Assembly (NCBI GenBank): GCA_964487565.1
Contig: CAZARN010000001.1
Span: 182,350 to 246,349, forward strand
Source of the DNA: Phil1 sp964487565
Lineage (GTDB): Bacteria; Bacillota; Clostridia; Christensenellales; CAG-138
DNA: 64,000 nucleotides
Reading direction: 5' to 3'
Positions 42,528-50,277 of this stretch are shown in pieces. Numbering within the stretch: the first letter of the stretch is position 1; each line of letters begins with the position of its first letter. Below the pieces are notes generated by a model. It made no database searches. It worked only from the letters and a program-made list of their open reading frames with translations, and was not told the origin of the DNA. Both the position numbers and the translations under genes were made by a program.

Positions 42528-42609
42528 TTCAGCCTCTCAACGGATCCGGGTTTTCCCCGACAAAATACCGATCTGCCGAGGCAAGGAGTATGCTCATAAT
42601 AGGAATCTA

Positions 42610-43158
42610 CTAAGGCTGAACAAGAATACTTTTCACAGATGGACGGATAGGCTCCGCTTTACCACCAATATTGGGAATTTGAGAAATAAAGTATTGTCCA
42701 TCCTCCACCCACTCTATTTGCCAATACGGAACATCATCAATTGAGATAGCCTGATAGTAAAAATCGTCCTTTGAATTTGGTTGTGTATTGTAATTAGAAA
42801 GACTACTCTGTAAATATTTATCAGCATTTTCAGTTGGTTGCCAGATGAAATATATCGAGTCGCCATCACTATTTGTATATGTGTATGCAAAGTACGAACC
42901 ATAAGAAACTGTGCGAATTGCACTTAAAACTGTTTCGTCATCTGCATTCATAGTATATATTGTTACTGCACCGCTTTTATCTCTATATGGATTTAATCTC
43001 TCGTCATCCTTAACAAAATCACAAAGTTCGTCATAAGATTCGAAAATATACTCACTATCTGCATGAGTTGGAGTTAAAGAATCCATATTACTATTATCCA
43101 GAGTACATCCGGTAAAAAACAACAGGAATATAGCGAATATCCAAGAAGCACGCTTCAT
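42610..43158 (-). CDS. Small lipoprotein, unknown function
   Basis: This 182-residue protein starts MKRASWIFAIFLLFFTGC, a signal peptide with lipobox FTGC, so it is anchored to the outer face of the membrane. The mature part is acidic and Tyr/Asp rich (YTYTNSDGDSIYFIWQP) without a recognised domain. GAGGAG precedes the ATG. The A+T content is visibly higher than that of neighbouring genes, which suggests later acquisition. No operon partner. Confidence 0.75.
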   Translation of the reverse strand: MKRASWIFAIFLLFFTGCTLDNSNMDSLTPTHADSEYIFESYDELCDFVKDDERLNPYRDKSGAVTIYTMNADDETVLSAIRTVSYGSYFAYTYTNSDGDSIYFIWQPTENADKYLQSSLSNYNTQPNSKDDFYYQAISIDDVPYWQIEWVEDGQYFISQIPNIGGKAEPIRPSVKSILVQP

Positions 43159-43289
43159 ATTTATTTCTCCTCATCCAATATAAACAATCCTGCTCAACAT
43201 AGATTATACCACAGAGCATAACGAGGCGTGAACGCTCTTCACGGCCAGGGCTGCGCGACCGGAAAATATCACAAAGGGTGAAATGCCGA

Positions 43290-43332
43290 TACGCCTCGGA
43301 CCACCGGCAAAGCGGTTACGGTCCGAGGCGTA
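43290..43332 (-). terminator. Strong inverted repeat after the HIRAN/EF-hand operon
   Basis: Thirteen-base perfect arms TACGCCTCGGACC and GGTCCGAGGCGTA with a 17-base loop that can itself pair (ACCG/CGGT). It lies 32 bases beyond the EF-hand stop. T-runs are weak on both strands, so it may end transcription in both directions or protect mRNA ends. Confidence 0.55.
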
Positions 43333-43364
43333 TATCGCATCTGTGTTTTGCTTGAAGGAAGCGA

Positions 43365-43580
43365 TCAGATGTCTTCGCCGCCATCCCCGTCAAAACCGTC
43401 AGACAGGGATATGTCCGTTTCGTTTTCATCCTCGTTGAAATCGTCGGACGGGGATCTGTTCGTTTCGTTTTCATCCTCGTCCGTCAAATGATCAAATAAG
43501 AGAAACTCCATTTCCTGCTCCGCTAAATCGAGCTTGCCGTCGCCGTTTAAATCGAACAGGTTGCCGAATATGCCGGTCAT
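43365..43580 (-). CDS. Small acidic EF-hand-like protein with tandem repeat
   Basis: This 71-residue protein has one EF-hand loop, DLNGDGKLDLAE (residues ~10-21), with D-x-N-x-D-G-x-L-D-x-x-E fitting the 12-residue calcium loop. The C-terminal half is two copies of a 15-residue acidic repeat (EDENETNRSPSDDFN and EDENETDISLSDGFD). No signal peptide, so it would be cytoplasmic unless exported otherwise. AAAGGGG precedes the ATG. It is the third gene of a tight group with a HIRAN protein and a tiny membrane peptide; function unknown. Confidence 0.65.
   Translation of the reverse strand: MTGIFGNLFDLNGDGKLDLAEQEMEFLLFDHLTDEDENETNRSPSDDFNEDENETDISLSDGFDGDGGEDI
43416..43480 (-). repeat. 20-base direct repeat within the EF-hand gene
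   Basis: CGTTTCGTTTTCATCCTCGT occurs at 43416-43435 and 43461-43480, 45 bases apart, encoding the 15-residue acidic repeat; it reflects a recent in-frame tandem duplication. Confidence 0.85.
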
Positions 43581-43594
43581 GTGAATACCCCTTT

Positions 43595-43663
43595 CTATGA
43601 GCGTTTTACAAGTTCAGCAAGGATAAATATGGGCAGAAGCAAGATGCAAACGATGGTAAACAT
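43595..43663 (-). CDS. Tiny hydrophobic peptide (22 residues)
   Basis: The ATG begins two bases after the HIRAN stop (TAGCGATG), with GGGGTGAAA upstream, and encodes MFTIVCILLLPIFILAELVK plus RS. A single membrane helix with a positive C-terminal tail is predicted. The spacing implies translational coupling between the HIRAN and EF-hand genes. Short frames arise by chance, so confidence is moderate. Confidence 0.4.
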   Translation of the reverse strand: MFTIVCILLLPIFILAELVKRS

Positions 43664-43665
43664 CG

Positions 43666-44046
43666 CTATTTCACCCCGGCTTCCTCATCGTCCGGATCTT
43701 CGTCATCATCGATAAACAAGCAGCCGGCGGGAACCGGCATAGCGTCCGCCTTGTCGTCCGTCACCCTTGCGATCACCGTTGAGTGCGTGGAGAACGAAAC
43801 CTCGACAACAAACTTTTCGCCGACCTGCTCGTAGACGCGCCCCGCCGACAGAGTGCCGTTGGCTTTCGTCTGGATGCTGTTTGCGATGTAGCCGACCGTG
43901 CCGAGTACGGGGAACGTGACCTTGATTGCCTCGCTGTCATACACGTTGTCAGGCTCTTTAACGCAAAGCAGCTTTGTCCCGACAGCAAAGGGACGCTTGT
44001 CATAGTAGTTCTTAAAACCGACAATGGATACATACTTTTCAGCCAT
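43666..44046 (-). CDS. HIRAN-domain protein
   Basis: This 126-residue protein is almost only a HIRAN domain: SIVGFKNYYDKRPFAVGTKL, then CVKEPDNVYDSEAIKVTFP (the conserved EPxNxYDxxAI) and TVGYIANSIQT. HIRAN domains in Rad5/HLTF bind 3' single-stranded DNA ends; stand-alone bacterial forms are found near DNA-processing or mobile genes and their role is unsettled. A short acidic tail (IDDDEDPDDEEAG) follows. First gene of the trio with the tiny peptide and the EF-hand protein. A GGGAGGTCAAGAAG site precedes the ATG. Confidence 0.8.
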   Translation of the reverse strand: MAEKYVSIVGFKNYYDKRPFAVGTKLLCVKEPDNVYDSEAIKVTFPVLGTVGYIANSIQTKANGTLSAGRVYEQVGEKFVVEVSFSTHSTVIARVTDDKADAMPVPAGCLFIDDDEDPDDEEAGVK

Positions 44047-44517
44047 CTTCTTGACCTCCCGTTAGATTGCGATCGCGTTATCCCCAACCGCCATACTCAT
44101 CATAACAGGAGAATTGTCCGTTATACAGGACTTGATGATGCGCGCGGCGATTTGTCTTCAGCGCCTTATCTTATCCGGATCGCCGGACAGCCTGTCGGTG
44201 AAGCTTTAAGCCGATATAAGCGCTGAATCCGACGAAGCCGTCCGACGGGAAGGATCGTCCGTCGATGCGCCCTGAAAAGCTCCCCGCCGGCGGACCTGCC
44301 GCCGCTTCCTTTGCCGGGATCGGACGAGCAGGGCCGGCGAGGATGAGCCGGCGCGGGACGCTGGCGAAGAACGCCCTGAGCCGCCTTTTGAAATCGAGCA
44401 CGGACAGATGAAAAATCATCAAATGTGAGCTGATTGTTCACCTTGCTTATCCGGGTTCTGGTATAATATAAATGCGTACATTATTCTATTTGAGCAATAC
44501 AACAAGGAGTAACCAAG
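44047..44517. other. 471-base region without a clear gene; promoter at its right end
   Basis: The left 370 bases are GC-rich; a minus-strand frame (44171-44422) exists but has no ribosome site and I recognise no family, so it is not called. At the right, TGGTATAAT (44459-44467) is a perfect extended -10 for the following lipoprotein gene, 51 bases ahead of its ATG, with AACAAGGAG as ribosome site. Confidence 0.5.
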
Positions 44518-45861
44518 ATGAAACGAATCATATCAATATTGCTGTTTGTTGCGCTCACCTTATCTATGGCTGCATGCGCAACCGAACCTGCCGCGACGCC
44601 GGAGACAGCGGCGCCGACCGCGGCGGCAACGCCCGAGCCGACGCCTGAGCCGACGCCCGAGCCGACGCCCGAACGTATACCCTATGTGCCGATGGATATT
44701 TTCAGTGAAGAGTTCTGTCCCTGCGGCTCGGATTGGTCCGGCAATTATACCGTGTTTGAGGCAAGCTTCGACAAAAGCGCGACCGAGGGGAAATCCCGTT
44801 TTATCCTCTCCATGACCGGCAGCGGAAACATGTTTGCCTGCGTTGCCTATCAGGCGGACATTGCGGGTCTATCCGAGGACGAGAAGAACGCGCGCATCAA
44901 CGAATACCTTGAGAGCGGTTATTGCCATATCGACGGCAAAGACGGACGCTGGGTGGATATCAAGCGCGCCGATCCAAACGACGACCGCTACGCATATGTT
45001 GAGGCGGACGGTCAACACGGACAGGACGGCGCAGGCTGCGTAATCGATATAAGCTATTCCGTCGACAGCCTCGACGAAGCCTATGCCGAGAAATATATGC
45101 AGCTGATTAAGGACAACTACAGCCTCGACGCCCTGGCCGCCATTGCGGATTATATGGACGTGGAGACGGATTTTGCCGAGTGCGGTATCTATGTAAATCA
45201 GTACAAGAATGAAGTGAAGACTTCGGTCGTCTATTATGTTCCCGATGTTGAAGCGGTGCGGAAAAATATAGCCGAAAACGTGAAAAGCGACTGGTGGGAG
45301 TGGAATGGCAATCAGGAAGGATGGATACAGTATGACGAAAATATCGGATACAAGCTTATCCTGGACACTGTCGGCGGCGCTGTCACGATATCGCAGGAGA
45401 GAAAGCTGTATGGCCCGGATTCCGCCGATGGCAATTTCACTGCGCTCGGCTTTTCCTTTGACGACGCCGGTACCTGCGGCGTATACGAGGAACATGAGCC
45501 GTTTTACACGAATGTCGCCATAGCAAAACCTGAATGGGGCAAATTCACCGAAGAATGGAACATGGAGTTTCTTGACAGCAATGTGAACGGTTACGGCGTG
45601 GTCATGTGGTATTATGCCGATGAAGACAGATATGAGGTGCAGATAGATAAGGACAACACCAGCGCCAAATATACTTATTACACAAAAGGCGCATTTGAGT
45701 GGTGCTATCCCGATGCGGATACCGTGCGGCAGATGTTCAACGCGGCTTTCGGCACCGAGGGAGACGATTTTTACCATGCGCCCTATGAACGCTTCCGGCA
45801 GTATGCGCAGGAGCGCTTCAGGATGAGCGTGGAAGAACTTTACGCGCTGCCGAAGCAGTAA
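44518..45861 (+). CDS. Secreted lipoprotein with TPEP-repeat linker, unknown function
   Basis: This 447-residue protein has a signal peptide MKRIISILLFVALTLSM with lipobox MAAC (Cys ~19). Then a Pro/Thr/Glu linker (TPEPTPEPTPEPTPER) built from 12-base DNA repeats, typical of clostridial surface lipoproteins that reach through the wall. The globular rest is rich in aromatic and acidic residues (NYTVFEASFDKSATEGKSRF, GSGNMFACVAYQAD) and is not recognised. Monocistronic, with its own promoter and a strong terminator downstream. A surface binding role can only be guessed. Confidence 0.85.
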   Translation: MKRIISILLFVALTLSMAACATEPAATPETAAPTAAATPEPTPEPTPEPTPERIPYVPMDIFSEEFCPCGSDWSGNYTVFEASFDKSATEGKSRFILSMTGSGNMFACVAYQADIAGLSEDEKNARINEYLESGYCHIDGKDGRWVDIKRADPNDDRYAYVEADGQHGQDGAGCVIDISYSVDSLDEAYAEKYMQLIKDNYSLDALAAIADYMDVETDFAECGIYVNQYKNEVKTSVVYYVPDVEAVRKNIAENVKSDWWEWNGNQEGWIQYDENIGYKLILDTVGGAVTISQERKLYGPDSADGNFTALGFSFDDAGTCGVYEEHEPFYTNVAIAKPEWGKFTEEWNMEFLDSNVNGYGVVMWYYADEDRYEVQIDKDNTSAKYTYYTKGAFEWCYPDADTVRQMFNAAFGTEGDDFYHAPYERFRQYAQERFRMSVEELYALPKQ

Positions 45862-45973
45862 AAACGAAACGTCGACCGCCGAACGCAATCGGTATCAAAT
45901 GCCGTATCCCGCGCAGGGACGCGCCGCGGAGGGTGACACGAACAAATGACGGCATAAGATACGAACTGAATCG

Positions 45974-46019
45974 CGCACTCGCTTTTCAACAGATACCGTT
46001 GAATTGCGAGTGCGTTTTT
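45974..46019 (+). terminator. Intrinsic terminator of the lipoprotein gene
   Basis: CGCACTCGC...GCGAGTGCG with inner TTCAAC/GTTGAA pairing, loop AGATACC, followed by TTTTT. It lies within the 319-base gap between the two lipoprotein genes, whose only other recognisable element is the next promoter. Confidence 0.85.
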
Positions 46020-46110
46020 GCGGCCGGAATCTTTCGGGAAAATATTTTTTAATTTGCGGCAGGGCAGGCATCGCGGCCCCGTAACGGCCTTACCGGGAAC
46101 TTCTGCCGCA

Positions 46111-46138
46111 TTGATTTTTCCGGATAAAGCTGTATAAT
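46111..46138 (+). promoter_or_regulatory. Promoter of the SH3-like lipoprotein gene
   Basis: TTGATT (46111-46116) and TATAAT (46133-46138) are 16 bases apart, 42 bases ahead of the ATG, which has CAAGGAGG as ribosome site. Confidence 0.75.
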
Positions 46139-46180
46139 CAAGAACTGCAAAGATTAAGAATCGCTCAAGGAGGCATATTC

Positions 46181-46645
46181 ATGGAAAGACACATTTTGCG
46201 TCACGGTATTTCGGAAACCGTGGGAATCTTGCTCGGCACGGGGGCGGTCTGCGCCATGCTGCTTGCAGGCTGCGCGATCGCGCCGGCCGCATCGACCGCA
46301 TCCGCGGCGGGCGACACGCAGGCGACTTCAGCGCCGGCATCGGCGGCCGCGCCTGTTATGACGCCGGAGGCGACGATCGCTCCGACGCCGGAAGCGACGC
46401 CCGTCCCGACCCCGACGGACGATCCGAACAGCATCGGCACCTTGACCGTGACGGCAGCCGACGGCGTGGAAATCTATCCTGAGGCCGGATCGGACGTTGA
46501 GCCGGTGGGACACGCCGATCAGGGCGCGACGTTCCCGGTATACAAAACGTTTGTCGCAGACGGCACATGGAATTATTACGAGATCCCCGAGGGCCGGTAT
46601 ATAAGCGTCAACAACGGCGACGGGATATCGTTCACTGCCAAATAA
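46181..46645 (+). CDS. Small lipoprotein with SH3-like C-terminal domain
   Basis: This 154-residue protein has a signal peptide with lipobox LLAGC (Cys ~30), an Ala/Thr/Pro linker (PTPEATPVPTPTDDPN), and a C-terminal ~65-residue segment (LTVTAADGVEIYPEAGSDVE, then ATFPVYKTFVADGTWNYYEI) resembling bacterial SH3 domains that bind peptidoglycan. Likely tethered to the membrane and touching the wall. Monocistronic. The domain call is from pattern and not from strong motifs. Confidence 0.72.
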   Translation: MERHILRHGISETVGILLGTGAVCAMLLAGCAIAPAASTASAAGDTQATSAPASAAAPVMTPEATIAPTPEATPVPTPTDDPNSIGTLTVTAADGVEIYPEAGSDVEPVGHADQGATFPVYKTFVADGTWNYYEIPEGRYISVNNGDGISFTAK

Positions 46646-46652
46646 GATACGG

Positions 46653-46750
46653 CCGGCATAAACCATGCCGGATAACGCGGATAACAGGAAATCCTGAGGA
46701 GCGCACGGATCGGTTTGACCTTTTTTGATAAAACCGATCCTCGGGCTCCT
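46653..46750. terminator. Two inverted repeats after the SH3-like lipoprotein gene
   Basis: CCGGCAT-AAACC-ATGCCGG (46653-46671) lies just after the stop codon. Further on, GGATCGGTTT (46707-46716) pairs with AAACCGATCC (46731-46740), with outer AGGAGC/GCTCCT pairing and a TTTTTT in the loop region; it could stop transcription from either side. The rest of the 240-base gap to the GNAT gene shows nothing recognisable. Confidence 0.5.
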
Positions 46751-46885
46751 TGTTTAACCGACCGCCCGGAGAAGACACGCGGCGGTGCCCGCTTCGGCGT
46801 TCCCGCGCGCCCGCGCCCGTTGTCGCAGCTTCAGGCGCTCTTTTTGTCGTATTCCGTTCCGCTCCCGAAGCCGTATACAGGGAAG

Positions 46886-47407
46886 TCACGCAAGCTCAAT
46901 CCAGTAACGCTCCAAATACTTATCGTCATCCGGCTCATAAACAGCAGACTCATATACGCCTCCGTTATGTAATATGACTTTTCTGCTTCCTTCATTATCT
47001 GCAAGACAGCATATCAATACTTTCTTTATTCCGAGTTTTTCACAATACGGCAAAACGTCATGCAGCATCTGTGTTGCATAACCTTTTCTGCGCTCGGAAT
47101 GGCAAACGGAATATCCTATATGCCCCGCGTATTTTTCAAGGAACTCATTGAAATAATGACGGATTTGTATTACACCGACAATCTTATTGTCACTTTCACG
47201 GACGTATATGAACTGTGTTTGCGGAACCCAATGCGGCGGACATGTATCTTTTCTTGAGCAATCATCAATTTGTTTTATCCAGTCGGAGATGTTTTCCATT
47301 CTGCGAAGTGATAAGCACCCGTCCATATCTCCGCCGTTAATCACAAATTCCTGACGGAATGCCTGGATTTCTTTTTCATACTTCATCGACGGAATAATCA
47401 ACTTCAT
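46886..47407 (-). CDS. GNAT-family N-acetyltransferase
   Basis: This 173-residue protein carries the GNAT core: IVGVIQIRHYFNEFL (beta4), HIGYSVCHSERRKGYATQML with the acetyl-CoA loop R/Q-x-x-G-x-A seen as RRKGYAT, and NEGSRKVILHNGGVYE. The acceptor cannot be told; the family includes modifiers of small amines, antibiotics and protein N-termini. The start at MKLIIPS is chosen; AAGGAAA is somewhat distant, and a start eight codons earlier lacks a ribosome site. Base composition is more A+T-rich than that of the neighbours. Confidence 0.87.
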   Translation of the reverse strand: MKLIIPSMKYEKEIQAFRQEFVINGGDMDGCLSLRRMENISDWIKQIDDCSRKDTCPPHWVPQTQFIYVRESDNKIVGVIQIRHYFNEFLEKYAGHIGYSVCHSERRKGYATQMLHDVLPYCEKLGIKKVLICCLADNEGSRKVILHNGGVYESAVYEPDDDKYLERYWIELA

Positions 47408-47493
47408 TTCAACTTGTTTTTCCTTCCGCATAATTATATCCGCTTAAGGATCGAAATTAATTATACCGTACCCCGACGGTTTGCGCTATGCCC

Positions 47494-48867
47494 TTATCTC
47501 CCGTGTATATACTCGGCCATCTTCAGACCGCACTCAAGCTGGATATTGACCAGTTTCCTGATCGGGATCACGGAATAGTGCATTTCGCGCTCAAGCTCAT
47601 CCGCAAGGTCTTTGTGCAGCGTTTCCGCCTTTTGCAGGCCTTGCCGCAGGGCGGGCAGGTCGGCCGCGTTCGCTGTGCTCAGTTCGTATTCATGGGCGCG
47701 GATCAGCATACCATAGGTGAGCAGGCGGTAAAAACGGCTCACCCAGACATTGTCAAAATGCTCCGCAACGGTTGCCATGCGCATGTAGGCCGGATCTTCC
47801 TCGGCCATCTTGCGGTTGGAGTCCATGCCGGAATCGTCAATTTGATCCAATACCGTGCAGAGATAAGGGTTTGTATTTCGCATGGCATGCCGGGAAATGG
47901 CCAGAATTTCATGGATCCTCTGATTGGATTCCTGCGTCCACTCAAGCTTTTCCAAAACAGCCTTGCCGCGGGTGGTCTCGGTCGGGGCGGGGTCGGCGAT
48001 CCGGGCGTCAAAGAAATAGGGCAGTTCCGTCAGGAAGGTAAATGTGCCGTACTTATTTTTGGAATAAGCGTCGCTGCAAGTGCCGCTTGTGACAATTTTG
48101 GAAATGTCCGTTCCGGGTGTTCCGAATTTTTCAAAATAATCGTATTCCGCCTCAATACCTTCCGCAAGCATCACAGCCGGCGCCAGCACCTGAAGGCTCG
48201 GGGATTCGGGTTCACCGAGGTGCTGGGGGATACCCTGCCGCTGTGCGGCGTCCCGAAGGGCGGGATAGACGAGCGGCACATCCTCGGTTACATACCAGTA
48301 AACGCCGCCGAAGCCGGCGTTGTGCAAGGCATAGGTAAAGGTGGGATGAATGCGGTCGATCAGCTCCATCAGCGCTTTTGTTTCAGGTAAAACATCGTGG
48401 AAGTGCAGCCCCTTGTAATCGATCGGGAAGGTCCAATCCACCTGAACATTGGATGCGGGCCTGTAGAAATTTCTGGAATAGTTATAGAGGGAGTATGGGC
48501 CCTTCAGCCAGCCTTCATTCTTCGCAAGGCCGTCGGCGTCCCACGCTTTCACGATATAAAAGGTGTAATCCAGTTCTTTCCGAAGCGCCGGGTTTTCCGC
48601 AAGGGACCTGGTGAAATGCTCCAGCAGCATGGTGCCGATCGGTTCATTGGGATGCGGGCATCCGAAAAACAGCGCGTTTTTGCTGCCGCAGCCGATCTTG
48701 AGACCCAAAATCGACCGGCCCTCGGTGGATTTTCCAAGTTCAAAAAGCTCGACGCAATCAGGATGATCCGCGGCAAGCCGCCGCGAGCTTTCATCAAGCT
48801 CGGCAAGCGTCAGGAATTCTTTGTAATCTGGGATGCTGTTGAGAAGATCCCATAAAATCTCTTTCAT
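47494..48867 (-). CDS. M14-family zinc carboxypeptidase-like protein
   Basis: This 457-residue protein has a substrate-pocket start KSTEGRSILGLKIG and the zinc motif HPNE (His72, Glu75 of H-x-x-E) in FFGCPHPNEPIGT. A third zinc ligand is probably His182 in FTYALHNAGFGGVYW. M14 enzymes trim C-terminal residues or cell-wall peptides. No signal peptide is seen, so it should act in the cytoplasm, for example on imported peptides. The truncated peptide-binding-protein gene lies upstream on the same strand, which supports a peptide-use role. The general base Glu could not be assigned with certainty. GGAGGAC precedes the ATG. Confidence 0.85.
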   Translation of the reverse strand: MKEILWDLLNSIPDYKEFLTLAELDESSRRLAADHPDCVELFELGKSTEGRSILGLKIGCGSKNALFFGCPHPNEPIGTMLLEHFTRSLAENPALRKELDYTFYIVKAWDADGLAKNEGWLKGPYSLYNYSRNFYRPASNVQVDWTFPIDYKGLHFHDVLPETKALMELIDRIHPTFTYALHNAGFGGVYWYVTEDVPLVYPALRDAAQRQGIPQHLGEPESPSLQVLAPAVMLAEGIEAEYDYFEKFGTPGTDISKIVTSGTCSDAYSKNKYGTFTFLTELPYFFDARIADPAPTETTRGKAVLEKLEWTQESNQRIHEILAISRHAMRNTNPYLCTVLDQIDDSGMDSNRKMAEEDPAYMRMATVAEHFDNVWVSRFYRLLTYGMLIRAHEYELSTANAADLPALRQGLQKAETLHKDLADELEREMHYSVIPIRKLVNIQLECGLKMAEYIHGR

Positions 48868-49091
48868 TCGTCCTCCTCTGTTCGTCGGCGCCGAAACGTT
48901 GCCGCCCCGGCGCTTACTGCGTCTGAGGGAATCCCTGATTTATCCCGGCTGACTATTCCGCGGGCAAACCCCTGCGCAGCGTCAATGCGCCGGCGTTTTG
49001 GGCGCGGCTTTTGCGAGAGATCATCACGCTTCGCCACCGTGCTTCATTCGATCAGAGATTCCTTATCTTTGCAACAATATGCTTTTAAAGC

Positions 49092-49453
49092 TTATTGCAT
49101 GTCGTTGAAGAAAATCGCGCCGTTGCCGACGATCTGGATCCCCTTCACTCCGCCCGCGAACACAAACGTCGTTTTTCCGGTGTACAGCGGAACGGTGATG
49201 AGGTTATCCGAAAGGATCTTTTCAACATCGTATATGATCTTGGTGCGTTCGTCGCTGTCCGGGGTATGGGAAGCCTTGGCGATCAGGTCATAATAGGCGG
49301 TTTCCTGGCCGCAGGTCACAAGGTTGTTCGGATCGGTCAGGAGCATATTAAGAAGGAGGATGGGTTCCTGCCAGCCGAAATGCTCAAGCCCGATATCATA
49401 GTTGCCCTTCGCGATTTCGTCATAATGATAATATTCGCCGGTATATTCGCCTT
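49092..49453 (-). pseudogene. C-terminal fragment of a family 5 peptide-binding protein, cut at the mobile-element border
   Basis: Read on the minus strand from about 49453, the frame encodes GEYTGEYYHYDEIAKGNYDI, then GLEHFGWQEPILLLNMLLTD and on to DLIAKASHTPDSDERTKIIY and VEKILSDNLITVPLY and a stop, the last ~120 residues of a DppA/OppA-type protein. Nothing of the N-lobe or signal peptide is present; at ~49453 the sequence switches to a plus-strand parB fragment. It would once have supplied peptides upstream of the carboxypeptidase gene. In the 224 bases between the two genes, GGAATCCCTGAT (48928-48939) and ATCAGAGATTCC (49051-49062) form a long-range inverted repeat. Confidence 0.8.
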
Positions 49454-49840
49454 ACTGAGCTTGCATCACCTCTCATGGAAATGGTCGATGATGGCAAGAT
49501 TGCTTTTCGACCTGCTGTTGAGCTTTCGTATCTGTCGCAGGAGCTACAAACCGAACTTCTGGACGTGATCGAAGCCAACGAATGTACGCCGTCATTATCC
49601 CAAGCACAGCGCATGAAACAGGCAGCACAGGAGGGAAAGCTCGACAGAAACGGCATGGAGCTTGTCATGCAGGAAGAAAAGCCGCAACAGAACAACATCA
49701 CTATTAAGAGCGACAAGCTATCAAAGTATTTCTCAAAGAACGCTACTCCCCGAGAAAAAGAAGAATTTATCATCAAGGCGCTCGATTACTACTGCAAGGT
49801 GCAGGAGCGAAAGAGACAGGAGCGCCAATTAGAACGATAA
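49454..49840 (+). pseudogene. ParB/Spo0J-like partition protein, 5'-truncated
   Basis: The open frame begins at the junction (LTELASPLMEMVDDGKIAFR) and runs through PAVELSYLSQELQTELLDVI to ERKRQERQLER. This is the C-terminal region of ICE-type ParB proteins; the ParB nuclease-like domain and the helix-turn-helix are missing. Translation from the internal ATG at 49475 would give 121 residues but has no good ribosome site. The matching ParA could be the fragment found at the right edge of the window, oppositely oriented. Confidence 0.78.
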
Positions 49841-49870
49841 CGTCTATGCTTTCGAGATAGGCGCTTTTTT
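49841..49870 (+). terminator. Terminator after the parB fragment
   Basis: CGTCTAT and ATAGGCG (one T-G pair) enclose GCTTTCGAG and are followed by CTTTTTT. Confidence 0.7.
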
Positions 49871-49900
49871 GTGTCCTGTTGTGTCAGGAGGTGAACGACG

Positions 49901-50092
49901 ATGCTTCAAAAGGACGATAAAAAAGAGAATAGTCGCATCCGATATGAACAGAACGGATATGGGAAAAGGCAGAAAAAGCAACACATCAGACCGTGGAAAG
50001 ACGAGTGCTTTTACTGTTGGTACTACGATGACCAAACCAAGAGATGCTGTATGGGCGAATGTGTGATATTCCACGGTGAGCGTTACCACTAA
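49901..50092 (+). CDS. Small Cys-rich ICE protein (63 residues)
   Basis: AGGAGGTGAACGACG gives a strong start. The protein is basic at first (MLQKDDKKENSRIRYEQNGY) and ends with four Cys in CFYCWYYDDQTKRCCMGEC, a likely zinc site. Proteins of this type recur next to parB in clostridial ICEs; function is unknown. A terminator hairpin begins at its stop codon. Confidence 0.7.
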   Translation: MLQKDDKKENSRIRYEQNGYGKRQKKQHIRPWKDECFYCWYYDDQTKRCCMGECVIFHGERYH

Positions 50093-50111
50093 GGGCGAAG
50101 TCTGCCCTTTT
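50091..50111 (+). terminator. Terminator after the Cys-rich gene
   Basis: AAGGGC-GAAGTCT-GCCCTT followed by TT; short but well placed, overlapping the stop codon. Confidence 0.6.
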
Positions 50112-50135
50112 ACACTTAATGAGCCATTTCTCTCT

Positions 50136-50205
50136 ACTATCCGAGAGTAACTTACTACCCGAGAAACTTACTATCCGAGAAAACAATATTCATTTCTCGG
50201 ACAGT
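50136..50205 (+). repeat. Iteron-like repeats ACTAYCCGAGA (three direct, one inverted)
   Basis: ACTATCCGAGA starts at 50136, ACTACCCGAGA at 50154 and ACTATCCGAGA at 50170 (spacing 18 and 16). TTTCTCGGACAGT at 50193-50205 is an inverted near copy. They lie between two terminators just ahead of the adhesin gene, so they may bind an ICE regulator or partition/replication protein. Confidence 0.75.
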
Positions 50206-50220
50206 AATACTCCCATGTCG

Positions 50221-50242
50221 AAAGCGCCGCGAGGCGTTTTTT
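50221..50242 (+). terminator. Terminator/attenuator ahead of the adhesin gene
   Basis: AAAGCGCC-GCGA-GGCGTTTT followed by more T. It sits 36 bases before the adhesin ATG, so it may attenuate read-through or end the repeat-region transcript. Confidence 0.6.
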
Positions 50243-50277
50243 CATATAGACAAAAAAACTAAAACGGAGGAAAGAAC

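Noticed and set aside
44171..44422. Minus-strand frame of 83 codons in the gene-poor region
   Set aside because: Pro/Arg/Ala-rich, no ribosome site, no family; could be a decayed fragment but cannot be supported.
44626..44675. Short tandem repeats as a CRISPR-like array
   Set aside because: They are 12-base units encoding the TPEP linker of a lipoprotein, with no spacers.
50136..50205. CRISPR array
   Set aside because: Units are only 11-16 bases, nearly contiguous and one is inverted; no spacer structure and no cas genes.
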